Assembly: GCA_037445775.1 (NCBI GenBank) | Contig: JBBIJX010000015.1 | Span: forward strand, 1 to 30,754 | DNA length: 30,754 nucleotides | From: JBBUX01 sp037445775 | GTDB taxonomy: Bacteria; Actinomycetota; Coriobacteriia; Anaerosomatales; PHET01 | Reading direction: 5' to 3' | Part shown: one piece after another, positions 1-6,944 of the stretch | Layout: every line of letters begins with the position of its first letter | How positions within the stretch are numbered: position 1 is the first letter of the stretch | The notes under the pieces: generated by a model | Database searches by the model: none | Told to the model about the DNA's origin: nothing | Seen by the model: only the letters and a program-made list of their open reading frames with translations | Translations under genes and position numbers: made by a program

Positions 1-1
1 G

Positions 2-118
2 CTCTACAAGCTCAATGCCCGCAAGAACCCGAGATGGAAAGAGGAGGTGGAGGCATCCGATCTCGAGTACATTGATTCTGAGGCAACGAATCAGTCCCTC
101 GAGTACCTCTTATTCTGA
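2..118 (+). CDS. C-terminal tail of an unrecognised protein (5' end outside window)
   Basis: The frame is open from base 2 and runs 38 codons to a TGA at 116-118. The peptide looks like a protein end: basic first (KLNARKNPRWK), then acidic (EEVEASDLEYIDSEA), ending in hydrophobic EYLLF. It is the only plus-strand coding sequence I support, and it converges on truA. GC is visibly lower than in the neighbours. The last ~60 bases carry an imperfect tandem duplication, with CTCGAGTAC at 62-70 and 98-106 and ATTCTGAGGCA at 75-85 and 112-122. The second copy is shifted by one base, and that shift creates the stop. I do not recognise the family, and 38 residues are too few to assign a function. Confidence 0.5.
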   Translation, partial: LYKLNARKNPRWKEEVEASDLEYIDSEATNQSLEYLLF

Positions 119-122
119 GGCA
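62..122 (+). repeat. Imperfect tandem duplication, period ~36-37 bp
   Basis: CTCGAGTAC occurs at 62-70 and 98-106, followed by ATTCTGAGGCA at 75-85 and 112-122. The spacing between the two blocks is 4 bases in the first copy and 5 in the second, so the copies lie in different frames. The repeat spans the 3' end and stop codon of the plus-strand gene. Confidence 0.7.
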
Positions 123-131
123 TCACGCGGA

Positions 132-154
132 CACGCGTCCGGGCGTATCCATCC
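132..154. repeat. Dispersed 23-bp near-repeat, copy 1 of 2
   Basis: This segment matches 22653-22675 at 21 of 23 positions, with a perfect 16-base core CCGGGCGTATCCATCC at 139-154. It lies between the ends of the convergent plus-strand gene and truA, and overlaps a small hairpin (CGGAC 128-132 with GTCCG 137-141). Confidence 0.65.
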
Positions 155-167
155 CCGGCTCGCCGGG
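154..167. terminator. Short hairpin between convergent gene ends
   Basis: CCCGG (154-158) and CCGGG (163-167) can pair around a 4-base loop. The hairpin sits 20 bases past the truA stop and 36 bases past the plus-strand stop, so it could serve either direction. There is no T-run, so intrinsic termination is only a possibility. Confidence 0.3.
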
Positions 168-187
168 CTGCGCGGACCGTCACCGCG

Positions 188-1009
188 TCACGCCCCGCCG
201 TCATCCTCGCCCTGTAACCACACGTCGTCCGGGTAGGTCACCGCATGAAGTGTGAGGCCGTGCGCCGGAGCGGTTGGACCCGCCGCAGCCCGGTCGCGGG
301 CCCCGAGAGCGAAGGCCATCCACTCAGGCGGCCGGCGGCCGCTCCCTATCTCCACGAGCGAACCCGCGATCACGCGCACCATCGAGTGAAGAAACGCGTT
401 GCCCACAACGCGGATAACGAGGCACGTCTCACCCAGGTGCTCCTCGTGCCCGATGTCGATGTCGTCGATACGGCGGACCGTGCGTTTGTCGAGCGCGGAT
501 TCCGCGACGCAGAACGAGCGGAAGTCGTGTTCGCCCAGAAGGGTCGTGGCGGCGGCGCGCATCGCGTCGACGTGGAGATCGCGCGTGACATGCCACACGA
601 AGCGCGCGGTGAAGAGCGGCGCATCCGGTCCTGCCGCGATGCGGTAACGGTACTCACGGGAGGTCGCGTCAAACCTGGCCGAGAAGCCGGCCCGCGCTCG
701 TCGCACGCCGCGCAAGGAGATTCCGTCACCGCTCAGGGCGTCGAGCGAGCGCCTCAGCACCTCCGGCTCGGGCTCGCTGCCGTCGGCGAAGAAGCTCACC
801 ACCTGGCCGAGCGCGTGCACGCCGGCGTCGGTGCGGCCCGCCCCGGTGGTCTCGACAGGCCGCCTCAGCGCGACCTGAAGCGCATTCTCGAGACGTCCCT
901 GTACCGTGACGGGTCCGTCTTGGCGCGCGAATCCGGCGAACCCAGCGCCGTCATAGGCCACGGAGAGCGCGATCGCGTGGCTCCACTCGTTCTTCTGCCC
1001 GTCGCCCAC
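188..1009 (-). CDS. truA: tRNA pseudouridine synthase A
   Basis: TruA isomerises uridines 38-40 in the tRNA anticodon stem to pseudouridine. The catalytic motif GAGRTDAGVHALGQ is intact, with the nucleophile Asp at residue 61 of the 273-residue product, close to E. coli TruA (270 aa, Asp60). I chose the GTG at 1009 because GAGGAGG sits 5 bases upstream. An alternative GTG at 1027 adds six residues and would overlap the ecfT stop as GTGA. Both preserve the domain. It is the last minus-strand gene here, translationally coupled or nearly so to ecfT. The order ecfA-ecfA-ecfT-truA after rplQ is common in Gram-positive bacteria, but rplM and rpsI, which often follow, are absent. Confidence 0.95.
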   Translation of the reverse strand: MGDGQKNEWSHAIALSVAYDGAGFAGFARQDGPVTVQGRLENALQVALRRPVETTGAGRTDAGVHALGQVVSFFADGSEPEPEVLRRSLDALSGDGISLRGVRRARAGFSARFDATSREYRYRIAAGPDAPLFTARFVWHVTRDLHVDAMRAAATTLLGEHDFRSFCVAESALDKRTVRRIDDIDIGHEEHLGETCLVIRVVGNAFLHSMVRVIAGSLVEIGSGRRPPEWMAFALGARDRAAAGPTAPAHGLTLHAVTYPDDVWLQGEDDGGA

Positions 1010-1023
1010 GGCAGCCTCCTCAC

Positions 1024-1815
1024 TCACAGCGCCACCGCGATCACGGTAGCGACGAGCGCCGCTGTCGCCAACACCGCCCAGTCGAACGCTTTCATCCGCG
1101 GATCACGAAGGCGCGTGCGGCCAGTGCCGGTGTAAGCGCGCGACTCCATCGCAACGGCCAGGTCGTCGGCGCGCCGGAACAGCCGGACGAACAACGGCAC
1201 CAGCACCGGCGCCCACGCGCGTGCGCGACGCACCGGTCCGCCCTCACTGAACCGGGCCCCGCGCGCCGTCTGCGCGACCACGATGCGCTCGGCCTCTTCG
1301 GCCGTCGTCGGCACGAACCGCATCGCGATGGAGAGCATCATCGCCGCGTCGTCGGCGGGGAAACGGAACACCCTCAGCGGGCGCATGAGCAGGGAGAACG
1401 CGTCGGTGAGCGCGACGGGTGATGTCGTGAGGGTGAGAAGCGACGTCCCCACAACGAGCACGAGAATGCGTGACGCGAAGAAGAGCCCCCGGGCGAGGCC
1501 CTCGCCGTCGAGGGCGACCGGGCCGACGCTGACGATCGCCTCGGGCGTGGCCAGACGCAGCGCGTTCGCCGCCACGGTGAATGCGAGCAGCCATGCGACC
1601 GGTGCAAGCCCGCGGGCGACGAGCCGTGAAGGCACGCCGGAGACGGCCACGGCAGAAGCGACGAACGCCGCCGTGACGATCAGACCCCCCCACCCATCCG
1701 CGGCGAACAGCGCCACTGTCAGGGCGGCAGTCACGCCGATCTTCGCGCGAGCGTCGAGACGGTGCGCGGGTGAGTCGCCGGGCACGAACTGCCCGAAGGG
1801 AACCGGCACGCTCAC
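1024..1815 (-). CDS. ecfT: ECF transporter transmembrane component EcfT
   Basis: EcfT is the integral membrane scaffold that links the two ATPases to exchangeable substrate-binding S subunits of energy-coupling-factor vitamin or metal importers. Near the N-terminus is the family motif GQFVPGDSPAHRLDARAKI, followed by several hydrophobic spans. The C-terminal half is cytoplasmic and carries the two coupling motifs, of the A-R-G type, seen here as QTARGA and MESRAY. The GTG at 1815 gives a 4-base GTGA overlap with the ecfA2 stop and has a weak GGGGTGG upstream. A GTG at 1824 without a visible ribosome site is the alternative. No S subunit lies in the window, so the substrate cannot be inferred. 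Confidence 0.92.
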   Translation of the reverse strand: MSVPVPFGQFVPGDSPAHRLDARAKIGVTAALTVALFAADGWGGLIVTAAFVASAVAVSGVPSRLVARGLAPVAWLLAFTVAANALRLATPEAIVSVGPVALDGEGLARGLFFASRILVLVVGTSLLTLTTSPVALTDAFSLLMRPLRVFRFPADDAAMMLSIAMRFVPTTAEEAERIVVAQTARGARFSEGGPVRRARAWAPVLVPLFVRLFRRADDLAVAMESRAYTGTGRTRLRDPRMKAFDWAVLATAALVATVIAVAL

Positions 1816-2648
1816 GAGAGCCACCCCGTCGCAAGGGCGAGAGAGCGCGCCGCCGCCTCGGGATCGAGCGTATGACCCAACGAATCCCCAGCGCGGTCCG
1901 CCACGAGCATCTGCACGGCGAGCACGTCGGGCGCGATCAGCCCCGCGCGTTCGAAGGGGCGCGGGTCCGCGATGAGGCTGGGTGCGTCACCGTACCAGGC
2001 GCACTCCCCGTTCATAAGCACCAGCACCCGGTCGGCGTGGCCGAGGAACTCCTCGGCTGAGTGACTGACGACGACCACACCGGCCTTCTCGCGGACGGCG
2101 ACGAGCAGCTCACGCACCGCCTTGCGGCCGTCCGCGTCGAGTCCAGCAGTCGGCTCATCCGCGAGCAGGTAGGCGGGCTCCATCGCAATGACGCCCGCGA
2201 TCGCCGCGCGGCGTGCCTCACCGCCGGATAACGAGAACGGCGACCGTAGGCCGAACTCGGCCGCGGGCAGGCCTACCGCATCGAGTGCCCTACGCGCCGC
2301 GTCGGCGGCCTCTTGCGGCGTAGCACCCAGATTCGCTGGTCCGAACGACACGTCGTCGAGTACCGTTTCCGCGAACAACTGCGACTCGGCGTCCTGAAAC
2401 ACGAGGCCCACTGCCCCGCGGGCGCTCTGAGCCGTGAGAGGCACGGCATCGACCGACACGGCGCCGGTCTGAGGCTCGAGCAACCCGGCGCAGACGCGCA
2501 GCAGCGTCGACTTGCCGGACCCGGTCGCGCCGATTATCAGCACGAGTTCCCCCGCTTCGACGGTGAGACTCACTTGCGCGAGGGCGCGCGTAACGACGCT
2601 CGACGCCTGGCCATAGGTGTAGCCGATGTTCTCCAGTCTCAGCGCCAC
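1812..2648 (-). CDS. ecfA2: ECF transporter ATPase, second subunit (EcfA2-like)
   Basis: A 278-residue ABC ATPase that powers ECF import together with EcfA1. It has a Walker A GATGSGKST (40-48), a Q-loop glutamine at 85, the signature LSGGEARR (140-147), a Walker B LLADEP with D164 and E165, and the switch histidine 196. The tail after about residue 230 is the long C-terminal region typical of EcfA proteins. It starts at GTG with GGAGG 4 bases upstream, and overlaps the end of ecfA1 by 10 bases, indicating coupled translation. The signature reads LSGGE rather than the LSGGQ of its partner, a common asymmetry in EcfA pairs. The A1/A2 assignment follows gene order and is less certain than the family. 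Confidence 0.92.
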   Translation of the reverse strand: MALRLENIGYTYGQASSVVTRALAQVSLTVEAGELVLIIGATGSGKSTLLRVCAGLLEPQTGAVSVDAVPLTAQSARGAVGLVFQDAESQLFAETVLDDVSFGPANLGATPQEAADAARRALDAVGLPAAEFGLRSPFSLSGGEARRAAIAGVIAMEPAYLLADEPTAGLDADGRKAVRELLVAVREKAGVVVVSHSAEEFLGHADRVLVLMNGECAWYGDAPSLIADPRPFERAGLIAPDVLAVQMLVADRAGDSLGHTLDPEAAARSLALATGWLS

Positions 2649-3478
2649 AGGGCCTCCGCGACCTCGCTTGGCGTGTATCCCACGCCGTCCAGCGGAACGC
2701 CGAGCCCGCCAAGAGCGCGCACCAGCCGTGACAGATCCGGCTCCTCAAGCCCGAGGGACGTCATCAGTCTCGGATCGCGGACGAGCGTCGCAGACTCGCC
2801 GCCGAACGCGACGCGCCCCGCTCTTAGCACGACCACCCTGCTGCACGCCGCTGCCTCAAGCAGGTCGTGCGTAACGAGCAGGACACCGCGCCCTTCACGT
2901 GTCAGGCGCGCGATCACGTCGCGTACCTCCCGCCGCCCGTGAGGGTCGAGCATCGAAGTCGGTTCGTCGAAGACGAGGTAGCGCGGGCGCATGGCCAGCG
3001 CCCCCGCGATCGCCAGCCGCTGCTTCTGGCCACCGGAGAGCAGGTGCGGCTCGCGCCGCTCAAGCCCGGTGAGCCCCACCGCTGCGATCGCGTCGTCGAC
3101 GCGTTCGCGTATCTGGTCACGCGGCAGCCCGAGGTTCTCCGGTCCGAATGCCACGTCGTCTTCTACCGAGGTCGCGACGATCTGATCGTCAGGGCGCTGG
3201 AACACCATGCCCACGGTGGTGCGCACGTCGCGCACCCGCGCGGGATCCGACGTGTCGATGCCTTCGACGGTGACGCGCCCCGTCTGCGGGAGGAGCAGGC
3301 CGTTCGCAAGCCGCGCGAGCGTCGACTTGCCCGAACCATTGGCGCCGAGCACCCCGATAGACTCCCCCGGGGCCACCGATAGCGTCACTCCCTCAAGCGC
3401 GGGCACACTCGACTCACCCGAGCCGTAGGCGAACCCTACGTTATCGAAGCGGATCACACCGTCCTCCGCAGGCGTCAT
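2639..3478 (-). CDS. ecfA1: ECF transporter ATPase, first subunit (EcfA1-like)
   Basis: A 279-residue ABC ATPase, partner of the following EcfA. It has a Walker A GANGSGKST (45-53), a Q-loop Gln94, the signature LSGGQKQR (147-154), a Walker B LVFDEP with D171 and E172, and the switch His204. The sequence MVFQRPDDQIVA is typical of the EcfA Q-helix region. I chose ATG at 3478. The frame continues upstream to a GTG at 3514, but that would read through the hairpin after rplQ and add a non-conserved leader. No strong ribosome site precedes 3478, so the start is the weak point of this call. It begins the ECF-truA module, separated from rplQ by 73 bases. Confidence 0.92.
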   Translation of the reverse strand: MTPAEDGVIRFDNVGFAYGSGESSVPALEGVTLSVAPGESIGVLGANGSGKSTLARLANGLLLPQTGRVTVEGIDTSDPARVRDVRTTVGMVFQRPDDQIVATSVEDDVAFGPENLGLPRDQIRERVDDAIAAVGLTGLERREPHLLSGGQKQRLAIAGALAMRPRYLVFDEPTSMLDPHGRREVRDVIARLTREGRGVLLVTHDLLEAAACSRVVVLRAGRVAFGGESATLVRDPRLMTSLGLEEPDLSRLVRALGGLGVPLDGVGYTPSEVAEALWR

Positions 3479-3490
3479 CGGGGATGTGAA

Positions 3491-3512
3491 GAGGGCTCCC
3501 GCAGGAGCCCTC
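3491..3512 (-). terminator. Hairpin after rplQ
   Basis: A perfect 9-bp stem, GAGGGCTCC (3491-3499) with GGAGCCCTC (3504-3512), around a 4-base loop. It lies about 40 bases past the rplQ stop and just before ecfA1. The minus-strand RNA continues with UUCACAUCC, only a very short U-run, so termination may be partial and allow read-through into the ECF genes. Confidence 0.55.
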
Positions 3513-3551
3513 ACATGGTATCGCTCAGGACACGATGAGTCTCACGCCACC

Positions 3552-3902
3552 CTAGTCGACGAGCTCCAGGATGACCATCGGAGCGGCATCACCCTTGCGG
3601 GGGCCAAGCTTCAGGATGCGTGTGTACCCGCCGTCACGGCCTTCGAACCGCTCGGACTCGGCGAATATCTTGGCCACGGTCTCCTTGCTGCCCAGCGCGG
3701 CGATGGCCATCCGCCGCGAGTGGACGTCACCCTTCTTTGCCCAGGTGATCACCTTCTCGACGAGAGGGCGGACCTCCTTGGCGCGGGTCTCGGTCGTCTT
3801 GATTCTGTCGTTCGCTAGTACCGCCATCGCGAGGCTCTTCAACATCGCCTTGGTGTGCGACGCGTCGGTGCCCAGCTTGCGGCCCTTCTTGAGGTGTCTC
3901 AT
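3552..3902 (-). CDS. rplQ: 50S ribosomal protein L17
   Basis: L17 is a large-subunit protein near the exit-tunnel face. The 116-residue product begins MRHLKKGRKLGTDASHTKAM, the family signature, and ends in a short tail like other bacterial L17 proteins of about 115-130 residues. ATG at 3902 has AGGAGT 8 bases upstream, and the gene follows rpoA by 15 bases, the usual end of an alpha operon. Confidence 0.97.
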   Translation of the reverse strand: MRHLKKGRKLGTDASHTKAMLKSLAMAVLANDRIKTTETRAKEVRPLVEKVITWAKKGDVHSRRMAIAALGSKETVAKIFAESERFEGRDGGYTRILKLGPRKGDAAPMVILELVD

Positions 3903-3917
3903 CTCGCGTTACTCCTA

Positions 3918-4856
3918 CTACGGCTTCAGGCCCAGGCCCATGCCCTGGAGCTTGTCCTTTACCTCTTCGATCGACTTCGCGCCGAAGTTGCGGATGTTGA
4001 GCAGGTCCTGCTCTGAGCACTCCGTCAACTGGCCGATAGTATTGACCCCCTGGCGCTTGAGGCAGTTGTACGAGCGGACTGAGAGATCCAGCTCTTCGAT
4101 GGGGGTGTCGAACATCGTCTCGCCCTCGTCGACGACAGCCGCGAAAATGCCCTCTTCGGGCAACGGGGTCGTGGCCTGCTCGGCGAAAAGATCCGTGTGT
4201 TCCTTGACGATGGTGCCTGCGCGCGCCACGGCGTCGCCCGGGTCAAGCGCGCCGTTCGTCTCGAGTTCGAGCGTCAGCTTGTCATAGTCGGTCCGCTGAC
4301 CCACACGCGTGTTCTCGACGACGTAGGTGCAGCGCACGACCGGCGAGAAGAGCGAGTCGACATTGATGACGCCGATAGGATCGTCCGCGCGCTTGTTGCG
4401 GTCGGCTGACACGTATCCGCGCCCGACGCCGATGCGGATCGCGAGCTCGAGGCGCCCCTTGGCGTTCAGCGTCGCGATGACATGATCAGGGTTGACGAGC
4501 TCGAACTCTGCGGGGACCTTGAGGTCCGCGCCAGTGACGGTCGCGGGTCCCGAGACGGACAGGGTCGCGACCGCGTCACCAACGCCGGTCTCGTTGTCGC
4601 GGAAGACCAGACCCTTCACGTTCAGTACGATGTCGGTGACGTCCTCGCGGACGCCATCGATCGATGCGAACTCATGCTGTATGCCCTCGACGCGGATCGA
4701 GGTGGCCGCCGCGCCCTGCAGCGACGACAGCAGCACGCGCCGCATGCAGTTGCCCAGCGTGTAGCCAAAACCCCGCTCGAGCGGCTCGACCACGTAGCGC
4801 GCAACCCGGTCGTCGATCTTCTCGACGGTGACCTGCGGCCTCTTGAACTCAGTCAT
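3918..4856 (-). CDS. rpoA: RNA polymerase alpha subunit
   Basis: Alpha forms the dimer on which beta and beta' assemble, and its C-terminal domain binds UP-element DNA and activators. The N-terminal domain (about 1-230) holds the dimerisation motif EPLERGFGYTLGNCMRRVLL (24-43). A linker leads to the C-terminal helix-hairpin-helix domain (about 252-306), with R261, N264, C265, G292, K294, S295 and E298 matching the E. coli 265 determinant. The product is 312 residues. ATG at 4856 follows GGGAGG by 7 bases; a TTG two codons upstream is less likely. The same C-terminal fold recurs at the end of rpoC in this window. Confidence 0.98.
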   Translation of the reverse strand: MTEFKRPQVTVEKIDDRVARYVVEPLERGFGYTLGNCMRRVLLSSLQGAAATSIRVEGIQHEFASIDGVREDVTDIVLNVKGLVFRDNETGVGDAVATLSVSGPATVTGADLKVPAEFELVNPDHVIATLNAKGRLELAIRIGVGRGYVSADRNKRADDPIGVINVDSLFSPVVRCTYVVENTRVGQRTDYDKLTLELETNGALDPGDAVARAGTIVKEHTDLFAEQATTPLPEEGIFAAVVDEGETMFDTPIEELDLSVRSYNCLKRQGVNTIGQLTECSEQDLLNIRNFGAKSIEEVKDKLQGMGLGLKP

Positions 4857-4887
4857 CAACAAGCCTCCCTGGCTGTTTGGTCTGCGT

Positions 4888-5514
4888 CTACTTCGAGTAG
4901 AGTTCGACGATCAACTGCTCGCGAACTGGCGCGTCGATCATCTCGCGGGTCGGCAGTGACAACACTGTGCCCTGCAGCTTCTCGATGTCGACCTCGAGCC
5001 AGCCCGGCACCTCGATCTTCTCCGACGCGATCAACGCCGTCTTGATGACGAGCAGGTCCTTGGCCTTCGGCCCCACGGCTACGAGGTCGCCGGGGCGCAC
5101 CCGGTAAGACGGGATGTTGACGCGCCGACCGTTCACAGTGAAGTGGCCGTGACGCACGACCTGGCGCGCTTCGTCGCGGGACTTAGCGAAGCCCAAACGG
5201 TAGACGACGTTGTCCAGACGGCTCTCTAGCAGCCTGAGCAGGTTCTCGCCAGTGATGCCCGATTGGCGGCTCGCCAGCACGTAGTAGGAGCGGAACTGCT
5301 TCTCGAGCAGACCGTACATGCGCTTGGCGCGCTGCTTCTCGCGCAGCTGCACGCGGTACTCGCTGTCACGCGGACGCTTCTTGCCGGCCTGGCCCGGCGG
5401 ATACGGACGACGCTCAATGGCGCACTTGTCGCCGTAGCAGCGATCGCCCTTCAGGAAGAGCTTGATCCCTTCGCGGCGGCACAGACGACAGTCCGCCCCG
5501 GTGTAACGTGCCAT
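4888..5514 (-). CDS. rpsD: 30S ribosomal protein S4, zinc-ligand form
   Basis: S4 is a primary 16S-binding assembly protein, and in several bacteria it also represses its own operon. The 208-residue product has four N-terminal cysteines, C9, C12, C26 and C31, a zinc-binding C+ form that many bacteria replace with a cysteine-free paralogue. The S4 RNA-binding domain spans about 98-160 (SRLDNVVYRLGFAKSRDEAR, then HGHFTVNGRRVNIPS). It starts at ATG 5514 with only a weak purine-rich AAGGGAAAG upstream, and sits between rpsK and rpoA with 26- and 31-base gaps. Confidence 0.97.
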   Translation of the reverse strand: MARYTGADCRLCRREGIKLFLKGDRCYGDKCAIERRPYPPGQAGKKRPRDSEYRVQLREKQRAKRMYGLLEKQFRSYYVLASRQSGITGENLLRLLESRLDNVVYRLGFAKSRDEARQVVRHGHFTVNGRRVNIPSYRVRPGDLVAVGPKAKDLLVIKTALIASEKIEVPGWLEVDIEKLQGTVLSLPTREMIDAPVREQLIVELYSK

Positions 5515-5540
5515 GTTCAGTCTTTCCCTTCAGGAATCGG

Positions 5541-5942
5541 CTACACGCGGCGGCGCTTGCGAGGCCGGCAGCCGTTGTGCGGAACAGGGGTGCAGTCCTG
5601 GATGCTTGCGATCTCGAGACCTGCGGCCTGGAGCGAGCGGATCGCGGTCTCGCGACCCGAACCAGGACCTTTCACGAAGACCGACACCTTGCGCAGACCG
5701 TGCTCCTGGGCCATCTTCGCAGCCGCCTCGGCGGCGAGCTGCGCGGCGAACGGCGTCGACTTGCGGGAGCCTTTGAAGCCCACAGTGCCTGCCGACTGCC
5801 AGGAGATCACGTTGCCCGAGGGGTCCGTGATGCTCACGATAGTGTTGTTGAAGGTGCTCTTGATGTGCGCCTGGCCCACCGCGATATTCTTGCGCTCGCT
5901 GCGCTTGAGGCGGGTGCGTACGTTCTTCTTCTTGGCGGCCAT
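5541..5942 (-). CDS. rpsK: 30S ribosomal protein S11
   Basis: S11 lies on the 30S platform near the mRNA exit. The 133-residue product has the family core IKSTFNNTIVSITDPSGNV, GFKGSRKSTPFAAQ and the basic end DCTPVPHNGCRPRKRRRV. The same frame stays open well upstream through the overlap with rpsM, but the conserved protein begins at MAAKKKN (ATG 5942), 4 bases after the rpsM stop. The ribosome site lies inside the end of rpsM. Confidence 0.97.
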   Translation of the reverse strand: MAAKKKNVRTRLKRSERKNIAVGQAHIKSTFNNTIVSITDPSGNVISWQSAGTVGFKGSRKSTPFAAQLAAEAAAKMAQEHGLRKVSVFVKGPGSGRETAIRSLQAAGLEIASIQDCTPVPHNGCRPRKRRRV

Positions 5943-5946
5943 GCGT

Positions 5947-6321
5947 CTACTTGCCCTTCTTCTTGGCGCCGATCTGGCGGCGCGGACCCTTGCGGGTGCG
6001 TGCGTTCGTATGGGTGCGCTGGCCGCGGACCGGGAGGCCCTTACGGTGGCGCAGGCCGCGGTAGCAGCCGATCTCCATGAGACGCTTGATGTTCTGCGCC
6101 ACCTCGCGGCGGAGGTCACCCTCGACCTTGAGGTTCTTGTCGATGTACTCGCGCAGACGTACGACCTCTTCTTCCGTGAGGTCGCGGACGCGTGTGTTCG
6201 GGTTGATGCCCGCCTCACGCACGATCAGTTGGCTGGTCGTGAGACCGATGCCGAAGATGTAGGTCAGGCCGATCTCTACGCGCCTATCGCGCGGAAGGTC
6301 GACTCCTGCGATTCGGGCCAC
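5947..6321 (-). CDS. rpsM: 30S ribosomal protein S13
   Basis: S13 sits in the 30S head and contacts P-site tRNA and the 50S subunit. The 124-residue product starts MARIAGVDLPRDRRVEIGLTYIFGIG and ends with the basic tRNA-contacting tail (GLPVRGQRTHTNARTRKG onwards). The start codon is GTG at 6321 with AGGAGG upstream. rpmJ precedes it by 12 bases. Confidence 0.97.
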   Translation of the reverse strand: MARIAGVDLPRDRRVEIGLTYIFGIGLTTSQLIVREAGINPNTRVRDLTEEEVVRLREYIDKNLKVEGDLRREVAQNIKRLMEIGCYRGLRHRKGLPVRGQRTHTNARTRKGPRRQIGAKKKGK

Positions 6322-6333
6322 TCGTGCTCCCTC

Positions 6334-6447
6334 CTAGCCCTGGCGCTGCTTGTGACGCGGGTTCTCGCAGATGACGAGAACGCGGCCATGGCGCCGGATC
6401 ACCTTGCACTTGTCACACATCTTCTTGACGGAAGGACGTACCTTCAT
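6334..6447 (-). CDS. rpmJ: 50S ribosomal protein L36, zinc-ligand form
   Basis: A 37-codon gene. The product runs MKVRPSVKKMCDKCKVIRRH and ends RHKQRQG. C11, C14, C27 and H32 form the CxxC...C...H zinc ribbon of the C+ type L36. ATG at 6447 is preceded by AGAGGAAG. It lies between infA and rpsM, the standard place, but is separated from infA by an unusually long 140-base spacer in which I see only a weak promoter-like string. Confidence 0.96.
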   Translation of the reverse strand: MKVRPSVKKMCDKCKVIRRHGRVLVICENPRHKQRQG

Positions 6448-6587
6448 CGTTTCAGGTCTTCCTCTCGGTGGTTCTCAAATCTATCTCCACGCCCAGCCGC
6501 AGGCGTTATCTGTCATGCGCAGCGCCCCGATTCCTAGAGCGCCCGGTCTTACTAACACGCCGCCGGGAGTGTCCATTGCCCCATCGG

Positions 6588-6809
6588 CTACTTGTAGCGA
6601 TACGTGATGCGTCCGCGGGTCAGATCGTACGGTGAGAGCTCGACGACGACCTTGTCGCCGGGCAGGATGCGGATGTAATGCATCCGCATCTTGCCTGAGA
6701 TGTGCGCGAGCACCTTGTGGCCGTTGTCGAGCTCGACGCGAAACATCGCGTTGGGCAGCGGCTCGACGACCGTACCCTCGAGTTCGATTGCGTCATCCTT
6801 CTTGGCCAC
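6588..6809 (-). CDS. infA: Translation initiation factor IF-1
   Basis: IF-1 occupies the 30S A site during initiation. The 73-residue product is a single S1/OB-fold domain with the usual MAKKDDAIELEGTVVEPLPN start, FRVELDNGHKVLAHISGKMR core and GRITYRYK end. The start is GTG at 6809 with AAGGAG 9-10 bases upstream. An in-frame extension to 6917 is not conserved and would cross the promoter candidate. The gene lies 135 bases after map. Confidence 0.97.
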   Translation of the reverse strand: MAKKDDAIELEGTVVEPLPNAMFRVELDNGHKVLAHISGKMRMHYIRILPGDKVVVELSPYDLTRGRITYRYK

Positions 6810-6851
6810 GAAGTGGTGGCTCCTTCCAGGGGTCTGAATCCGCAAGTGAAG

Positions 6852-6881
6852 ATAGTACCGCACCAGCAGTCCACGCGTCCA
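6852..6881 (-). promoter_or_regulatory. Candidate promoter for infA and the alpha cluster
   Basis: Minus-strand TGGACG (6876-6881) is followed after 18 bases by TACTAT (6852-6857), each matching 4 of 6 consensus bases. It sits in the 135-base map-infA spacer with a ~40-base leader before the infA GTG. The placement is sensible, but the match is moderate. Confidence 0.4.
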
Positions 6882-6944
6882 GGGAAATCTCCGCCGTGAC
6901 GTCGTGGGCGCGGCCAACCCGGTCCCTCGCGACGCGCGCGGCCA

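Noticed and set aside
245..1135. A 296-codon plus-strand frame opposite truA
   Set aside because: truA shows an intact catalytic motif on the minus strand; the opposite frame is low-complexity Arg/Ala/His.
3479..3514. A longer ecfA1 starting at GTG 3514
   Set aside because: It would translate through the rplQ hairpin, has no ribosome site, and adds a leader absent from EcfA proteins.
5943..6218. N-terminal extension of rpsK into rpsM
   Set aside because: The extension is an out-of-frame reading of rpsM; the S11 family begins at MAAKKKN.
6448..6587. A small gene or promoter in the rpmJ-infA spacer
   Set aside because: No frame has a ribosome site with a credible protein, and the best -35/-10 pair (TGGACA, TAGTAA) has only a 15-base spacer.
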